Of a DNA stretch of 64,000 nucleotides, positions 43,201 through 57,600 are shown one piece after another. Within the stretch, counting starts at the first letter, position 1. Each line of letters begins with the position of its first letter. A program made the position numbers and the translations under genes. The notes beneath the pieces are model-generated. The model ran no database searches and was not told the origin of the DNA. It saw nothing but the letters and a program-made list of their open reading frames with translations. The DNA is from Ctenosaura bakeri. Its lineage: Eukaryota > Chordata > Lepidosauria > Squamata > Iguanidae. The stretch lies in contig CAOLHI010001019.1 in assembly GCA_948474755.1 (NCBI GenBank), forward strand, positions 394,671 to 458,670, written 5' to 3'.

Positions 43201-46200
43201 AAGTCTACTCTAACAAGTCAGCTATATTAAAAAAACCACAAACACACACACACCCTACACATACAGTCACACACAGGAATACAGATGTTTCAGATACTTC
43301 TGAAAAACAATACCTTTCTTTGCTTGACTCTTGCTTTTTCACTTTTTTCTTCACAGCTCCAACCTGTGAACAAAGAATCCAGTTCTGAACGTTTGAAACC
43401 ATTCACAAGCAGCATAAATATGACAGCCACACAAACACAGAGAAAGAAGTACACAGCAAACAAACCCTACATTAGCTACACTCTCCAAATGGAAAACACA
43501 GAATATTTCCCTCTCCTTCTCTGTGAATCCATCTTCTACTAGTTTGTTGGTGAAAAATGGGGTGAGGTCCTACACAGTGCCCAGAGGTATGATGAACTTC
43601 TTTTAACTGAAGACTAGCCTGAGGGATCTCCTTAAGGCCAAATCCTACTGTTTAAGTAATAATCTCTATCTCATGTGCCTAACCTAGTCTAGCCTAGTCT
43701 TCTTCAATCAGAGAGAAGCAAACTTGTCCTGTAAACCCCAGTCCATGAGGCCAGTGGTTTGGGATTGTGGGAGCTGCAGTCCAGAACATCTGCCTAACTG
43801 CTGACATAAGATGCCCCTTGAAGGAAACCAGTCGGGAACCAGGAAGTCAGTAGCGGCGTCCCGAGGTTCCAGAGGCCTCTGGCTTACATGTCTTCCTCCT
43901 TAGGGACAGGGAGCTCCCTTAGCAAGGGGGCAGGGCACAATGTGGGCCCTCCAGATGTTGTTGATATGCAACTCCCATCATTCTTAACCACCGGCTATGC
44001 TGGCTGGGCCTGAAGGGAACTGCCATCCAACAAAAAAAATCACACTTTGCCTACCCACTGTAGGTGACAAAAAGGAAGAATGACAGCCTGAAGAGCTGAG
44101 CGGAATGAAGACTGTGTCCCATACTCTCTTGGAAGTTCAGACCAGTGGTGGGCAAGGTGGGGCCCACAGATCACATAGAGCCCTTGGAGGCATTCTGGAA
44201 CTCCCCAGAAGCCCTCCTGCTCCCCTATCCCACCAAAAAATGCCCCTCCACTACCAATAACACCCTCCAGTTCTCAGGGGACCCTACTGACCATTTTACT
44301 ATATATTCATAGAGGCTTTGCTTTTTTTCAGGCCGCAAACACCTTCTTTGGCTTGCACTGGCCTTCTTCTGAAATGGCAAGCAACCACAGCAAGTAATTT
44401 AACCACTTCCTGTCGTGAATACTGGCCTCAAAAAGGTAAGGGGGCGCAGCACCTGAACATATGGCAAACGGCCAACAGCATTCTCTGAAGCTAGAAGGAG
44501 CACTACTGGCTACTGGGGAGCAACATTTTTTCATGCACCCACCCTCCACCAACTGTGGACAACTGCACACCTTTGATCTAGGTGAGATCACTCCTTATCT
44601 TTGGGTTACCAGGAGTTTGGACAAAGGAAGGAAGAATTAACCTTTAGAACACAGAGGCGCCATACCAAAGTTCCTCCCCTTGCTTTAGCCCAGCTCAGAT
44701 CGTTCTTTTGCTCCTCCATCCCTCTGCAATTCTGTATTTGGGATTCTGCATTCTATGACTCTATGAATTCTTGTTGCCCTGTTATCAGCTTCTCGCTTTC
44801 TTCCACCTCTAATCCCCGCCCCTTTCATTTTCTGCTTGTACTTCAACAACGAAATGTTCTACTCCTCAACTTGCCTTCCTTCTTATCTCTCTACTTTCAG
44901 TCACTGGAGCACGCATGGGCTAGGTCTCCAAGAAACAATCTTAAAAATTCCAGCAAGAAGATTCATCAAGTCCATCTGAGTGATGCCTGAACACTTCTAA
45001 CCACCAGAGATGATTCCGCAGAGGCCCATCTCCCCAGTCACAGCTTTGGCACCCCAAACCATCCTCCCCTTGCTCAAACAGCAACCAATAACTTAAGTAC
45101 CCCAGTTCAATGTCTAGGAATGTGTAGAGTGTTGCCACTCTCTGAACACAAACCAAAGTATGGGCAAGACCCTCAAGTGAGCCCTTTAAGATAGCTAAAC
45201 CAGAACCCAGAACCACCCCCAGCTCATGGAAAGAGTAAGGTTTCTGGCAAAATTCAAGAACACTCTGGAACAGTAGAAAGCAAAGATAACAAGACAGAGG
45301 TATACATCCTGCCACTATGGAGTAAAAGGAGTCCAAGAATTCCAACACATGGCACTGATGAAGCCTAGAGGGCTATCAGGAAAGGACAAAGTACTACAGA
45401 AGAATGCTGCAAGTTTCCTAACCCCCATATAAGAGTCAGAAAGGTCTGCCTCGAAGCAGAGGGAGGCATCACCATCAAGAAGTCTTAGAGGACTGTATAA
45501 TTTAGCAGTGGTTGGGTCTGAAGTCTACACAGATGGGTGAACTACACAGTTCAGCAAGGGCTACTAGGATATGACTGCCCATTAAGGTCACCTAAGATAT
45601 AAGGTAGGAATAAAAATGATGGAAATATATTAGCAAGTTTGCTCTGCCACTGGAAGTGTGAGTCTGGAGACCTCCTTCCACCCTGACTGGAGACTGACGG
45701 AGGCCAGGGCTTTGCGCTGGAAGGTGTTAAACAGATGCCGGAGATGTTGAAGGTTCTGAGCAAAACTCAGTTTGTGAAGGGCCCTTTCACAGGGAACAGA
45801 AAGTGCTGGTCTGCTCAGCTGGTTTTCTTGAGAATTCTCCTCTCCTTGAGAAGCTAGATCATCACAGATTGCTCCTTCCAACTGTACACTTGCCACATCC
45901 CTAATATAAATTCTCCAAGGAGCTCCTGCCCTAAAACACATGTTTTAAGCCCTGTCAGTAAGTACGACAGGACTACAAGCTTCTGGACAGCTGATTTCTT
46001 GATCAGTCTACCACCTGGTTAGAAAAACTATGAAGACCGCAGGGAAGCCAGCTGCATTCAGGCTGATTTTCATAGTCCTTCACAGCACTTCAAATTGGCC
46101 AAACAAACAAGCAGCATTTGACCAAAGCAAGTTCACTTACTGGCAAAGGTTCAATTGTTGAAGATCGCGAGACTGTTAATTGCGACTCTCCCAAACTGTA

Positions 46201-49200
46201 AGGATACCTTTTCAGGAAGCGGCACATGGATGCAGCTGACTCAGCACTGTCCAGCTGGAGGATTGCCTTGGAAGTTCAAATACACATATTAGGTAATTTC
46301 TGTAACCAATACACTGTCATACATATAAATATTGCTGGTTAGAATCAGATGGATTCTCTTCTGCCCCTTTGAAATAAAGAGTCGCTAAGATTTCTATGCT
46401 ATTTAAAGGATGGAAAATCTTTTAAAGGCAGCACAACCCACTTGGATCTCCTTGGAACCCAACTGGCAACCTCCCCCCACCTCACATACAAAAAGACAGT
46501 TGAGCTCCATGCTCCCAGAGGTTGAGAACAGAAGCCAAGGCAGCCACACACCACATTCACCTTGTTCTTATTTGTTATCACCATGTAGTGATCCACTCGT
46601 CCAAATCGAAGGCCAACACAGAGGATTTCAAGTTCTGAGTATCCCTTGTCTGGTAGGTTGCCCAAGTGCACAAACTGTGTACAAAGACTTTCCACATTCA
46701 CCTGCGTGAAAAAAGGACAGGCACACAAGCTAAGCTTGAGTCTGAAAACGACACATCTTGTAAAGGGTACAACTGTTTCCTGTAACTGAGGCTAGGATAT
46801 TGGGTTTTTCCCCTCAGCTCCCTCCCACCAGCAAAGAATTCTGGCAGGACATGGCTTGATTTACTTTTCTGAGCCTGCCATTTTGTCTATATTCCCTGGG
46901 CATCACAGTAAAATGATTCTGTTGCTAGCTTCTGCTCTTTGCGTGGTCTCTTCAGAGGTCTGTTATTCCATTTCAACTCTCCTCTAGAGGAAAGAACTAT
47001 TACTGGCTATCACCAAGACCCTATTTTTACAACAACATCAACACAGAGTGCCCTCTAACACTATTACACCGAGCAAAATAATTCAGTGACCAACTAAGCT
47101 TTCTTGTACCAACCTCCAAAGAAAGAGAATCTACCACACTCCGTGGAATATATTGCCTCGGAATGTACTGGAGAATCCTTCTTTGGAAGTTTTTAAGCAG
47201 AGGCTGGATGGCCATCTTCTGGGAGTTTTTTTTTGATGTGCATGGAGCGGGGGTTGGACTAGATGGACATTGTGGTCTCTTCCATCTCTATGATTCTGTG
47301 ACTTTTATTTCTAGTCCCTGTATCGTTAATATACAGAATCAAGTTCTGATAAAAGAAAGGGCTGATGTTTTATTGAGACGTTCAAATTCTTTCACAAAAC
47401 AGGGAAAACAAGGATTATTTCAATAATTTTATCCTGTCCTGAAGGCTCAGGCTGGGTAACAAGAACTCATTAATGACTGATTGGCAAATTCTCTGTAACT
47501 TACCTTTGAATTGGCATCTTTAATCATAGCAATAAAAATAGCTTCCTAAAGAGGAAAGAACCGAGAAGATTTTTTCAGTGAACCACAGAATATTGTTTGC
47601 AGGTTTATAAATTATACATCAAGTATGCTCAGTTTAACTGGAACTAGTTTTCTTTTGTGTAATAATTTTTCAACACTGGCCTCACTTTCTGAACATAACT
47701 TCCTCTCCTCAGCTTTCTTCTCCATGTACTTGTGTTATGTATACGGCCATCCAGTGAGATTACTACAAGTATCTACAGAAGGGGGCAATGAAGGCTTATG
47801 TTACAATATATATTTGTCTTCAAGGTGCCATTACATTCTCAGTATGATATGGCAAGCATGCCCAATTCTGTAGAATAAAGTAGCAAAAAGTATGCTAATG
47901 AATTTGCTCTCTTTAGACTGATAACTGCTCTTCTGAACATATATTCATTTTGATGGTCATTTACAACACTGTTGGTAAATTACCATCTCTAATATTTACA
48001 TCAAAGGCATTCCGGTCTTCCAACTTCAGGGAGAATTCCCCAAGATAGCAGTTCAATTAATATGAATAAGCAGATGGATAAAGGCCTCAATCCAATTGCT
48101 ACTCCAGCTAGAGCAGACTCACCAACTTAACCAATTAGCAACTGATTCAATTTATTCCCCAATCTAGTTGGGACTAATGACTGGATTCTTTTAGGCTTTG
48201 TATCAAGCTAGCTGTACTTGGCTCAAAACAGATAAAGCAATAATTCCATCTGAACAATAATTAAAAAAGCAAACCTCAGCCAGAACTCTGCTCGTAAAGA
48301 ATCAAAAATGACTCTAACTACACAAGGTTTCCTATTTATTCCTAACAGTCCTATTTACCAACCTCATTTTGAACATCCTTAAATTCAGGGACCAAGTTAA
48401 AGCACAGCTGGTTCTTCTCCACCCACATTGGGAAGCAGGTATAAAACTTCACCATAGAGTCTGCTGATTTACGACTTATTTCTATGTATGCCTTTTGAAA
48501 AGGAAAGAAAGTACGTTAGCAGCCTGGAAAAGGAGCCTCACTCCCTCCCAACTTACAGCAACACACAGAGACACCTGCTGATCCTATTACTTTACATCCC
48601 ACCTTTCTCCACCTCCACCTTTCTCTTCTCCTGTGAAGATAGCTCAATACCTTCTTATGCGAAGACACAACTAAGACATCCTTCAGCTTTCCAAAAGGTT
48701 TCGTCAAGTTAGAAATTTCATCCAGACTCAGCCCTAACTCAGGCAGGTTGGAAATCACCACTACACCTGTCTCTTCTGCTTCCTAGGGGAAAAAAAGATA
48801 CATACATCAGAAACTCCAGTGAGTTTTCACACAGAATCCTCTCAGTGTTTCTTATGTTCTCTGTACATCAACCTTAGATGAGAGAAAATCCTTCCTTTGA
48901 GCCCTTTGTGTGCAGCAGAACCAGGATCTTCTCTCTCACTTATGCTGAGCTATCGAGCCAATAAACAGCGGGAGAAGAACTGCTTTTTTGTGCCTTCCAC
49001 ACTGAGCACAGCAAGGTCTCTCTCATTTAGAGACATGAAGGCCATGGAGAAATTCAAGAGCGAGTTTTTTTCCAATTTCCTCCCCCTCAAAAGACTTTAT
49101 CCCAATTTTTCCTTTCCATTTCCCATTTTTCTCTTGTAAAGTGCTTTTCAGAATGTTCAAGATGGGCAATATGAAGATTTTGTATGCAAGACAGTCTATG

Positions 49201-52200
49201 GCATTAGAGAATGAGAATTCTTGCATATATCACAGATTCATATATTTGGACTGCAAATGCAAGAATACTGTGGTTTTATTACATTAATACTTGAACTGCA
49301 TTTCTGTCCACTTTCTTTTTGCTTATTAAAAAACTTGTGTTTCCTTGTTCCACTTTTTCCCTCTGCTTCTTAGATGGTGAAAACCAAGATTCATGCACTC
49401 TAGCCGTGAATGCAGAAGTTTGCAAAACACTCTTGCGCACACAAAAGTATGTTCATTTGTACTTTTGAGGCTGAAATCTAATGTGTGCTCATCTCAGAGT
49501 AAGGACAACTCAAAAGAGTAGGGGGCACTTCTAGGTAAACATGTATAGGAATGTTTATGTATTTCAAATATGTTTCAAAAATTATATCCAACAGTGCCAT
49601 TTACAAGCTAGCCAAGTTATAAATGATGAATTTAAAGCAGTAAAATTAAGTTCAGGTAAAAGAAGCACTGCATTTATTTGAATGTCCAACTGTCAGTCTT
49701 ATTTCACTCTAGAAAATAGTTCTGGGATCACCTTGTACAGTTTCAAAAGTTTGAGAAATATTTGATCTATTTGCACTTCCCCTGAGAATTGCTTTTAGAT
49801 ACAATTTCTCCTGCTTTTATCATCTTCTCCCATACACCATGTGAAAGACAATATTGTCTTGGGAAAGGGGGAGCTCTCAAGTAAACCATAACTGGAGACC
49901 TGAAGTCACTTGAGAGACCCTGCAACACAGAGCTGGAGCGTACAGTGTTGGTATTATTTTTACAGTTAACAGATTAACGCTTCCGTCTACAAATTCAAAG
50001 AGCCATGAGAGAAATACACAATTATACACCCCTATGCCATTTTTTGTTAAAAGCAGTGGAATTTATCATCACCCCTTTTTCCCCAACTGCACAATCTGCT
50101 GTGTGTGTGAGACAACAGTGGTAGAATCCAAACACAATGCTCATGACCTAGACTAAAGGATAACAGGCCCTTGTGAAATTCAGCTTGTCATCCATGAATA
50201 GCTTTTCAGGTATACAAGGGTTGGTGTTTACAAGTGACATTGACTTCTCCACAGTAGCAGCAGCTCAACTGCAACTCTCTCCCAAGGGAAGGCAGCCTGG
50301 CTGCATCCCGTTTGAATTTATGGTAGGCAGTTCACACATCCTTCAATCTTTAAAATTGAAGGCTGTTCTCACTGTTTCTGTTGTTCTTAAAGCTATCTTT
50401 TGGGGGTAGTTTTAGACCAATGGTGTCCAACCTTTGGTCCTCCAGGTGTTTGGGTCTTCTAATACCAGAAGCCCCAGCCAGTTTGGCTAACAGTCAGGAA
50501 TTCGGGGAGCTGAAGTCCAAGACACCTGAAGGACCAAAGGTTGGATACCACTATTTCAGACTGTTTTTACATAGGTATTTTAATTGTTTTTTAAATGTTG
50601 CACATTGCCTTGGGGAGCCTAGCCTATCAGACAGAAAGGTGCCAAACACTCCAAATAAATAAACACTTCTTACGAAGTTGTAGCAAGATTCTCAGTTTCT
50701 GTGAATAGCAAAGGGGTGTGTGAGTTTTAATTATTTAAAGGCACAACACAGCAGAGATAATTTACCTGTGTGGCTGATTCGTTTGCTTCTTTGGTTTTTA
50801 CAGCCTTTGTTTTCTCTGTAAATTTGAAAAAGAGGGAGAATGAGCTGATCATAACCAAAGAGGAGTTATTTTGGAAGCCAGGATTTTATCATGAGGAGGC
50901 CCCAACTTTAACCTAGTCTTTATGTTCAAGACAATGAATCTAGGTACATGCAGAAGTCAACTTCAGTTAAAACAATACTTTCAAAGTAACCTCCTTCTAA
51001 AAAGCAAGGATGTTGAGTGTGCAACTCCCTCAGGGAAAAGGAGTCAGGAGATAATCCTTTCATCTTTATGCCACTCCCTCACACACATATGCTCTCCAGC
51101 CCCACAAGCCAGCCTTCACCTCTGCACCAAACCCTCTACACCTGCTGCCAGCCCAAATTCTTGTCACTGCGGGAGAGCACCACTGTTCCTGCTTCGGAAG
51201 GTGTAACCTCTCCAAAGCTTGTCCCTAAAAAAAATCACTCCACTGCTGCTAGGGAGCGCCACCACCTCTGCTGTCACCTCTCGCTACTGCTGGAGACTGA
51301 TGCACGTGCAAAAGCTACGGTCTTTCCACAATCCCCTGAGGCTGCTGCTGTATGTACCTTCCACCATCCCCCATGCCCATTCCCAAAGAAGGGCTGTTAT
51401 CACCAGTTGGACAAAAGAAGTGACGAGCCAGCTGGCAGGCAGGCACTGTTGCACACACAAGGCCAAAGCACAAAGCTTGGCCCTAGAACCAAAGTCCAAA
51501 CAGGTAGTTCTTCCCCACTCCAATACCAGCACTGCTCTTTGCAGGGAATGGCAGGATGTACAGAAAGCTCTGCACTGAAAAGGGGTACCGTGTGTGCGGT
51601 CTCTGCGTGATCATCTGTGCTTTAATGATACCTGGAACAGCTGCAGGTTTGTTGAGTTTCTTGTCAGATTTGACTGGTTTCTTGGGGTCTATGACCTTGC
51701 TCTTTACACCTTTTTTGGCATCCTCAGCCTTCTTGGAATCAACGGGCTTCTTTTGTTTCACAGGAGGCTTCTTGGTATCCACAGCCTTTTTCTGATTTCC
51801 AGCTGGGTTTGCTTTCACAACTTTTTGAATTTTTCCAGGCTTCTTCTCCTTGGTTTTTGCTGTGGTGAGACAATGCATTTGTTAATAAGATTACAAAGGT
51901 TTTGCAATACATTTTCATTGGACTTAGTATGAGTTTTGCTTGACTAGCTATGAAATCATGGTTAGATGAGGTTAACAATTCTACAATTTAAAAATTAAGT
52001 TCTGGTAATATAATGCCTTGCCAAATAAAGGTCACACTAGCAGCCTGGAATAATGCAGAAATGTAATGCTCTAAAATAACACTTTAAAAACATTTAACTC
52101 CTTATATTTGCTTTACTCTCTTCAACAGCAGCACTTGACTGAAGCACAAAAGCAAAAATGGCCTACAGGACATAGAGACTGTCCTGGTCCACCAGGCTTT

Positions 52201-54625
52201 TAATTTTTAAGGTTCTATCACTGTAAACTTTAATGCCACTTGAATGTTTCATGATGTAGTTCTATTCCTTCATTTCTATGTCGAGCTTTACTGTTTTTTA
52301 TTGCACATCAACCTGCGTGCTGAGGACAAAGATTTAACATATATAAATGGATTCATATGGGGATAACAGGTTTAGAATTCAAATACAAAAAGAGAACCCT
52401 TTTCAGCCATAAATTAGTATTTATGTGATCCACAACCCTTTGTCAGGCAGACTTCTGAACCTCCCACTAATATCTTAGCACACACTCTAGCAAACCTCAT
52501 TCCTGCAACATCACTGAGCCCTTCTATCTTACACAACTGGGAGAATTTCCTCTAAGACACAAGCTGCTCAGAACAGAGCCTGTCATTTGCCACAAGTGGA
52601 GGTGTTACAACACCCTGGAACTGATAAGGAGAAAGGTTAGGCTAAAAAAAAAAAGGAGTAGAGAGGGCCAGGAAGTTGTAAGAGGAAGGAAGGGAGCTGA
52701 ATAGAAAGTGAAAAGATGGTGCTCAGAGTGTTTGAAAGACAATCTAGAGGAGAGAGCTAGTTGCTCCAAAAAGAGGAATATTTGGGAGCAAGTGAACTGG
52801 AGGAGAGGAGAAAACTGGCCTGTGTGTTCTGTGAAACAAATATTCTACTAGAGTAGGAAATTATGGATTCAAAGGAAAGGGTTTGTGTTTCAGGACTCAG
52901 CCCCACTTGTACCCCACACTGAGCTCAACTACTTGAACTAAGTTGATTTTCCTTCAGCTTTAGCAATTCAACTAGTTGGGATGCACAGTAGCACATCTAC
53001 TACAGTTATCACCTTGTGAAGCTACCCACCACACTTTCTCAAAGTTCTGAATTTGCCCATGCGTCCAAAAAAGTGGGGACCACTGTTCTATATCCTTTTC
53101 AGTCCAGCTATTAGGCCCAGTTTTAGGGCCAAAAGCACCACGACACAAAACCTACACTGGGAATTGGACAGGGGGACTGCATCAGTATGGGTTTCTTTGG
53201 ACCACTCAGCAGTATTTACTGGCATTGTCCACGGAATCCTTTTGCTAGACTTGCAGGAGTGGAATCTGGAGACACAGCATTAGAGCAGCTTCGCTCTGGA
53301 TATGACATTTCAGGTGTTATTGGGAAACTCCTGTTTGACACCTTGGCCAGGGGTCTGTAGCAGGGGTAGGCAGCTTCTCACAGAATCATAGAGTTGAAAG
53401 AGACCACAGGGGCCATCCAGTTCAACCCCCTGTGATGCAGGAACCCACATCAAAGCCCTCTTTGACAGATGGGCCATCCAGCCTCTGCTTAAAAACCTCC
53501 AAAGCAGGAGGAGACTCCACCACACTCCAAGGTAACAGCAGATTCCACTGCCAGACGGCTCTGACCTTCAGAAATCCAGGGGCCATTTCTGACCCACCCC
53601 TGGATATTTACAAGACACACTCCACCAAAATAAAAGTTCCCAAATGACAATTTGGGTTCCCATAAACCTTACAGTTGTGCAAAGTGCCCTTTAAGCATAA
53701 TCCCTTCTCTACCCCTAGCTTATTTTGGGGGGAAAAACAGGGGGAGCAAAATACCATTTAGAGGGCAAATCATACTGCCAAGACAATTTTGGAACCACAA
53801 TTTGACTTTTTTTGGACTCAATAAGGGGGAGGGAGATATGGGAAGAGCCATGTAGCCTGTGGGCCATTCTCTGCCCATCACTGGTCTCGGAGTCCTATTT
53901 TGTTCCCCCATGCTGTTATTAAGTAACGGGAGGGCCTCTTGGGATTCTGAGATCCTGTGCCACCAGTATGCTCATGACACACAATTCTCTGCCTCTCTCT
54001 TTTTTCCTTGCCACCTATGAAGGTTCTTAAGGTACTGTACCACACTGCATGCTGACAGTAGTTTACACTGTATGGAGACGGTTAATGACCCTGTTAGAAA
54101 CATGGAAAGTTACTCGGTTCACAAAAAAAGTGAGGCAACATTTTAATGAAACTGATTTTGGGACATTTTGCTATAATATATTTATTTAAAATTAATGCAC
54201 TTCAGCCAGCTCAACTGTGCAAAGGTACCACTCTCTCAAATCCATCACCCTGAAGAACACCCAGTCTCTGTACAGTGTTCATACTGCCCAGCACATTCCT
54301 ATCTGCTTGGGACCAGAACACACCAAACCCTCAACGCCTTTGCTTTAGGTGACATGCCAGAAGAAGGACAAATGAACCCCTCATTACATTTTTCTTACTA
54401 TCTGCAGCTAAAGGAAAACAGAAAATAGAAAGGAAGGGGAAAAAAGCCAAATCTGACTCACAGGCAGCAGTCTCTGGGGCAGCTGCATTGTCTGGTTTTA
54501 CCACAGGCTTAGTTTGGTCTTTCCTTAAAAACAGAAAAGAAATAAATATAGACTTTAACAATACAGCCACAAACACAGAAGTAGAACAAGCTGATTAAGA
54601 TTGTTTCATGGTTTGACGTTACCGA

Positions 54626-54664
<39 letters not shown>

Positions 54665-57600
54665 AATATACTTTCATTATTTCTCTTTTATTGCATTTAC
54701 ATCGTAACACTTCCTTCAATCTATTATTCATACATACCTATCAATGCGTTTTTGCCCCAAAGCTCAACCCATATTGGGTTTAAAATCTCCCATTCTCGAT
54801 TAAACACTTCTATCGATTTATTTAGTATGTTGTATTGTACTGTATTGTAAGTATGTACTGATTTGAAAGTATTGTTGGATAATAAAATTTATTTTTAATA
54901 AAAAAAAAAAAATTGTTTCATGGTCAAGACTAGGCAGTAGCACACTTACTTGGTGCTCACAGGAGCTTTCTTGACATTCTGTGCACTCTTCTCATTTCCT
55001 TTGTTCTGAAATTCAAAGAAAATCTTCACCACAGACTTCTTTTATGAACATGATCATAAAAACATACCCCCACACACAAATAAATAATAAACAAACAAAT
55101 AATCACACACAATCACCCTTCCCAGTGATTGTACAAGAAATCAAACAGCAGCTCTTTGATTCCTAAATATTAATATGCTGGGCTGGACACTATTGCTGGT
55201 TTTGTTAATTGTTCTTTTATAATGATTTACAGGCCAATGTGCTGCCTGATCATACAGCTTGTTTTTATATGCTAAAAGATATTCCATGAGGGCTTTGATC
55301 TAAGTGGTGGCCTACAAAGGCCTTAAAAGTAACACGACACAGCATATTTCCAGCAAGGGTTCCCTTTCAGTTGCTAAAAGGTCACACATGCAAATCACAG
55401 CTATAAAGCCACAAGATTCTAGCTACAGTCACTCCCCCTTCTGTGAACACATAGCAGTCTGACTGATAATTTCTTTCAGGAGAAACACAAAGGAAGTTCA
55501 TCCCTTTTGATTCCCCTCAACATCTCATGCAACAGCACCTATAAAAAAATGCCTTCTGTGAATTGTGGAGTTTTTACTAACCCAGTGAGAATTGTAATGT
55601 GTTGCCAGGTGGGATTACACCATAAGGTGCTTGTCTTGCAGCACAGAGTATTTCCTGATCTCAGGAGAATTCCCCTGCCTCCCACCATGGAAGAAATTTA
55701 AATTTCTCCCAAACTGAATCAATCTACCCATAGTCAGACCATGTCTCTTCTGCTTCACTTTATTACATAGGTGTGTGTCTTCAAAGTCATTCCCAGCTTG
55801 TGGTGAACCTATCATACGGTCTTCTTGTCCAGATTTGTTCAGAGGGGGTTTGTCCTTGCCTTCCTCTGAGGGCGGGGTTTGCATAGCACAATCAGGACTG
55901 GAACACAGTCTCCAGAGTCCTAGTCCAATGCTCAAATGTCAGGCTGGGTGTCTCATCACATCACGGTTCTCCCAAAAACCAGCATGGACACTTTGGCCCC
56001 ATATATTAAACCAGGGCAAACAAGAGCTCCAAAATACATGGTGGGACTGTTTTTTTTTTTTTTGCCCTGGCTGTTTTGCTATTTGTTCAAAAGAAAACTA
56101 TATGCAGCACTTGGGTAAGATTTTGGGAAACAGCATCTGTCAATACAGGCGGAAATATAACAAAATGTCTATGCTATAGATGCAGTTGTGTGTGGATTCT
56201 GCAACAAAATATTACTCTGGGACATCCAACCTGGCAGATGGGGGCTACTACTGCATCTTTCTAGACTGGCTCTGTTGAGTTGGTGGCATGGCACTTCAGC
56301 CAGCTATCTTGGTTGTTATTGTGTGCCTTCAAGTCCTTTCTGACTTAGGGTGACCCTGTCATGGGGTCATCTTGGCAAGATTTATTCAGGGAGGAGCTGT
56401 TATTGGCTTAGAGACTATGACTTGCCAAGGACACCCAGTGAGCTTCCATGAGTGAGTGAGGATTTGAAACTGGTCTCCCAGAGTCCCCCAACCACACTGG
56501 CTCTGCAGCAACTATTAGAATGCCTTTTATACTGTATTTGGTACTGTTGTTTTTGATGTGTTTTGTTCTTATGCTGCTGCAAAGCCATCCTGAAATCAAG
56601 GAGGATAAAAGGAAGTACATAGTTCATAGTTTATAACCAACTAGTACATATACCCTGCTTTGCTTGGGATTTTATTTTCTCATAGGTAATGAGAAAGATT
56701 TGAGATCCTGTGTCTCTAATTCCCCAAACTGTCTTGTCCAGTACCTGTAACTTTTCCCCATATTCCCCAATCCAATCGGTATTCGGAGTTATGAACAGGC
56801 AGAGGTTGGGTTCCTGAGAGAATACACTACCCTCCTCCATGCTGCTAGGCCTCATCTCCATAGCAAGTGGCCAGGACCAAGAACTCTCTGGTTGAGAATT
56901 CTGAAGGCCTCTCCCAAAACTGCAAACTCCAGGATTCCACAGAATCTTCTTAGGCAGCCAATCACATGAGGTCTTTGCCTGACACAGACAAACAAACTTT
57001 GACTTTTATATATTAAATGTGAATATGCAGCCTTGTGGGCAAAAATCCTTGTCACACAGATACTGTGGGATTACTTGCTTTGATGTGCCTTCAAGTCATT
57101 TCTGACTGATGGCCACCCTATCCTATGGTTTTCTTGACAAGATTATGCCACTGCCTTCCTCTGAAGCTGAGAAGTCACACAGCAGGTTTCTGTGGCTCAG
57201 CACAAATTTGAACCCTGGTCTCCTGAAGTTCTAATTCAAGACTCAAATCATTACACTACACCCCTTAAATAAGCACCAACTGACCTTGTAACTGTCCCAA
57301 TATGTCTTTGCTTACCTGAGTGGGAGGAGCTTTGGGCTTTTCTGCTATAGCTATTTTCACTTGCTTATTGTTAACCAGAACTGGCACCGTCTCACCATAC
57401 TTGACAGCTGCTATTACCGCCTCCTTATAATTCATTTCAAGGTAGGCCTAATGAGAGAAGATTTGTTTTTAACATTTGCTGTCAGAAGGGCAATTCTGCT
57501 TTTTGGTATTCTCCTTAGGAAAAAGAACAACAGAGAACAGTCAATTGGGAACCAACCGCACTGTGTTTTTGGAAAAGAGCAGTACATTTTCTTGCTTTTA

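Larger units (their letters stand above)
55006..57315 (-). other. ZNF638: ZNF638 intron (exon 3 to 4)
   Basis: 2310 bp with three inverted Sauria SINEs (listed separately) and, at 56880-56960, a single foldback arm (CTCTCCCAAAACTGCAAACT, CCAGGATTCCACAGAATC) related to elements A-D. Confidence 0.7.
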
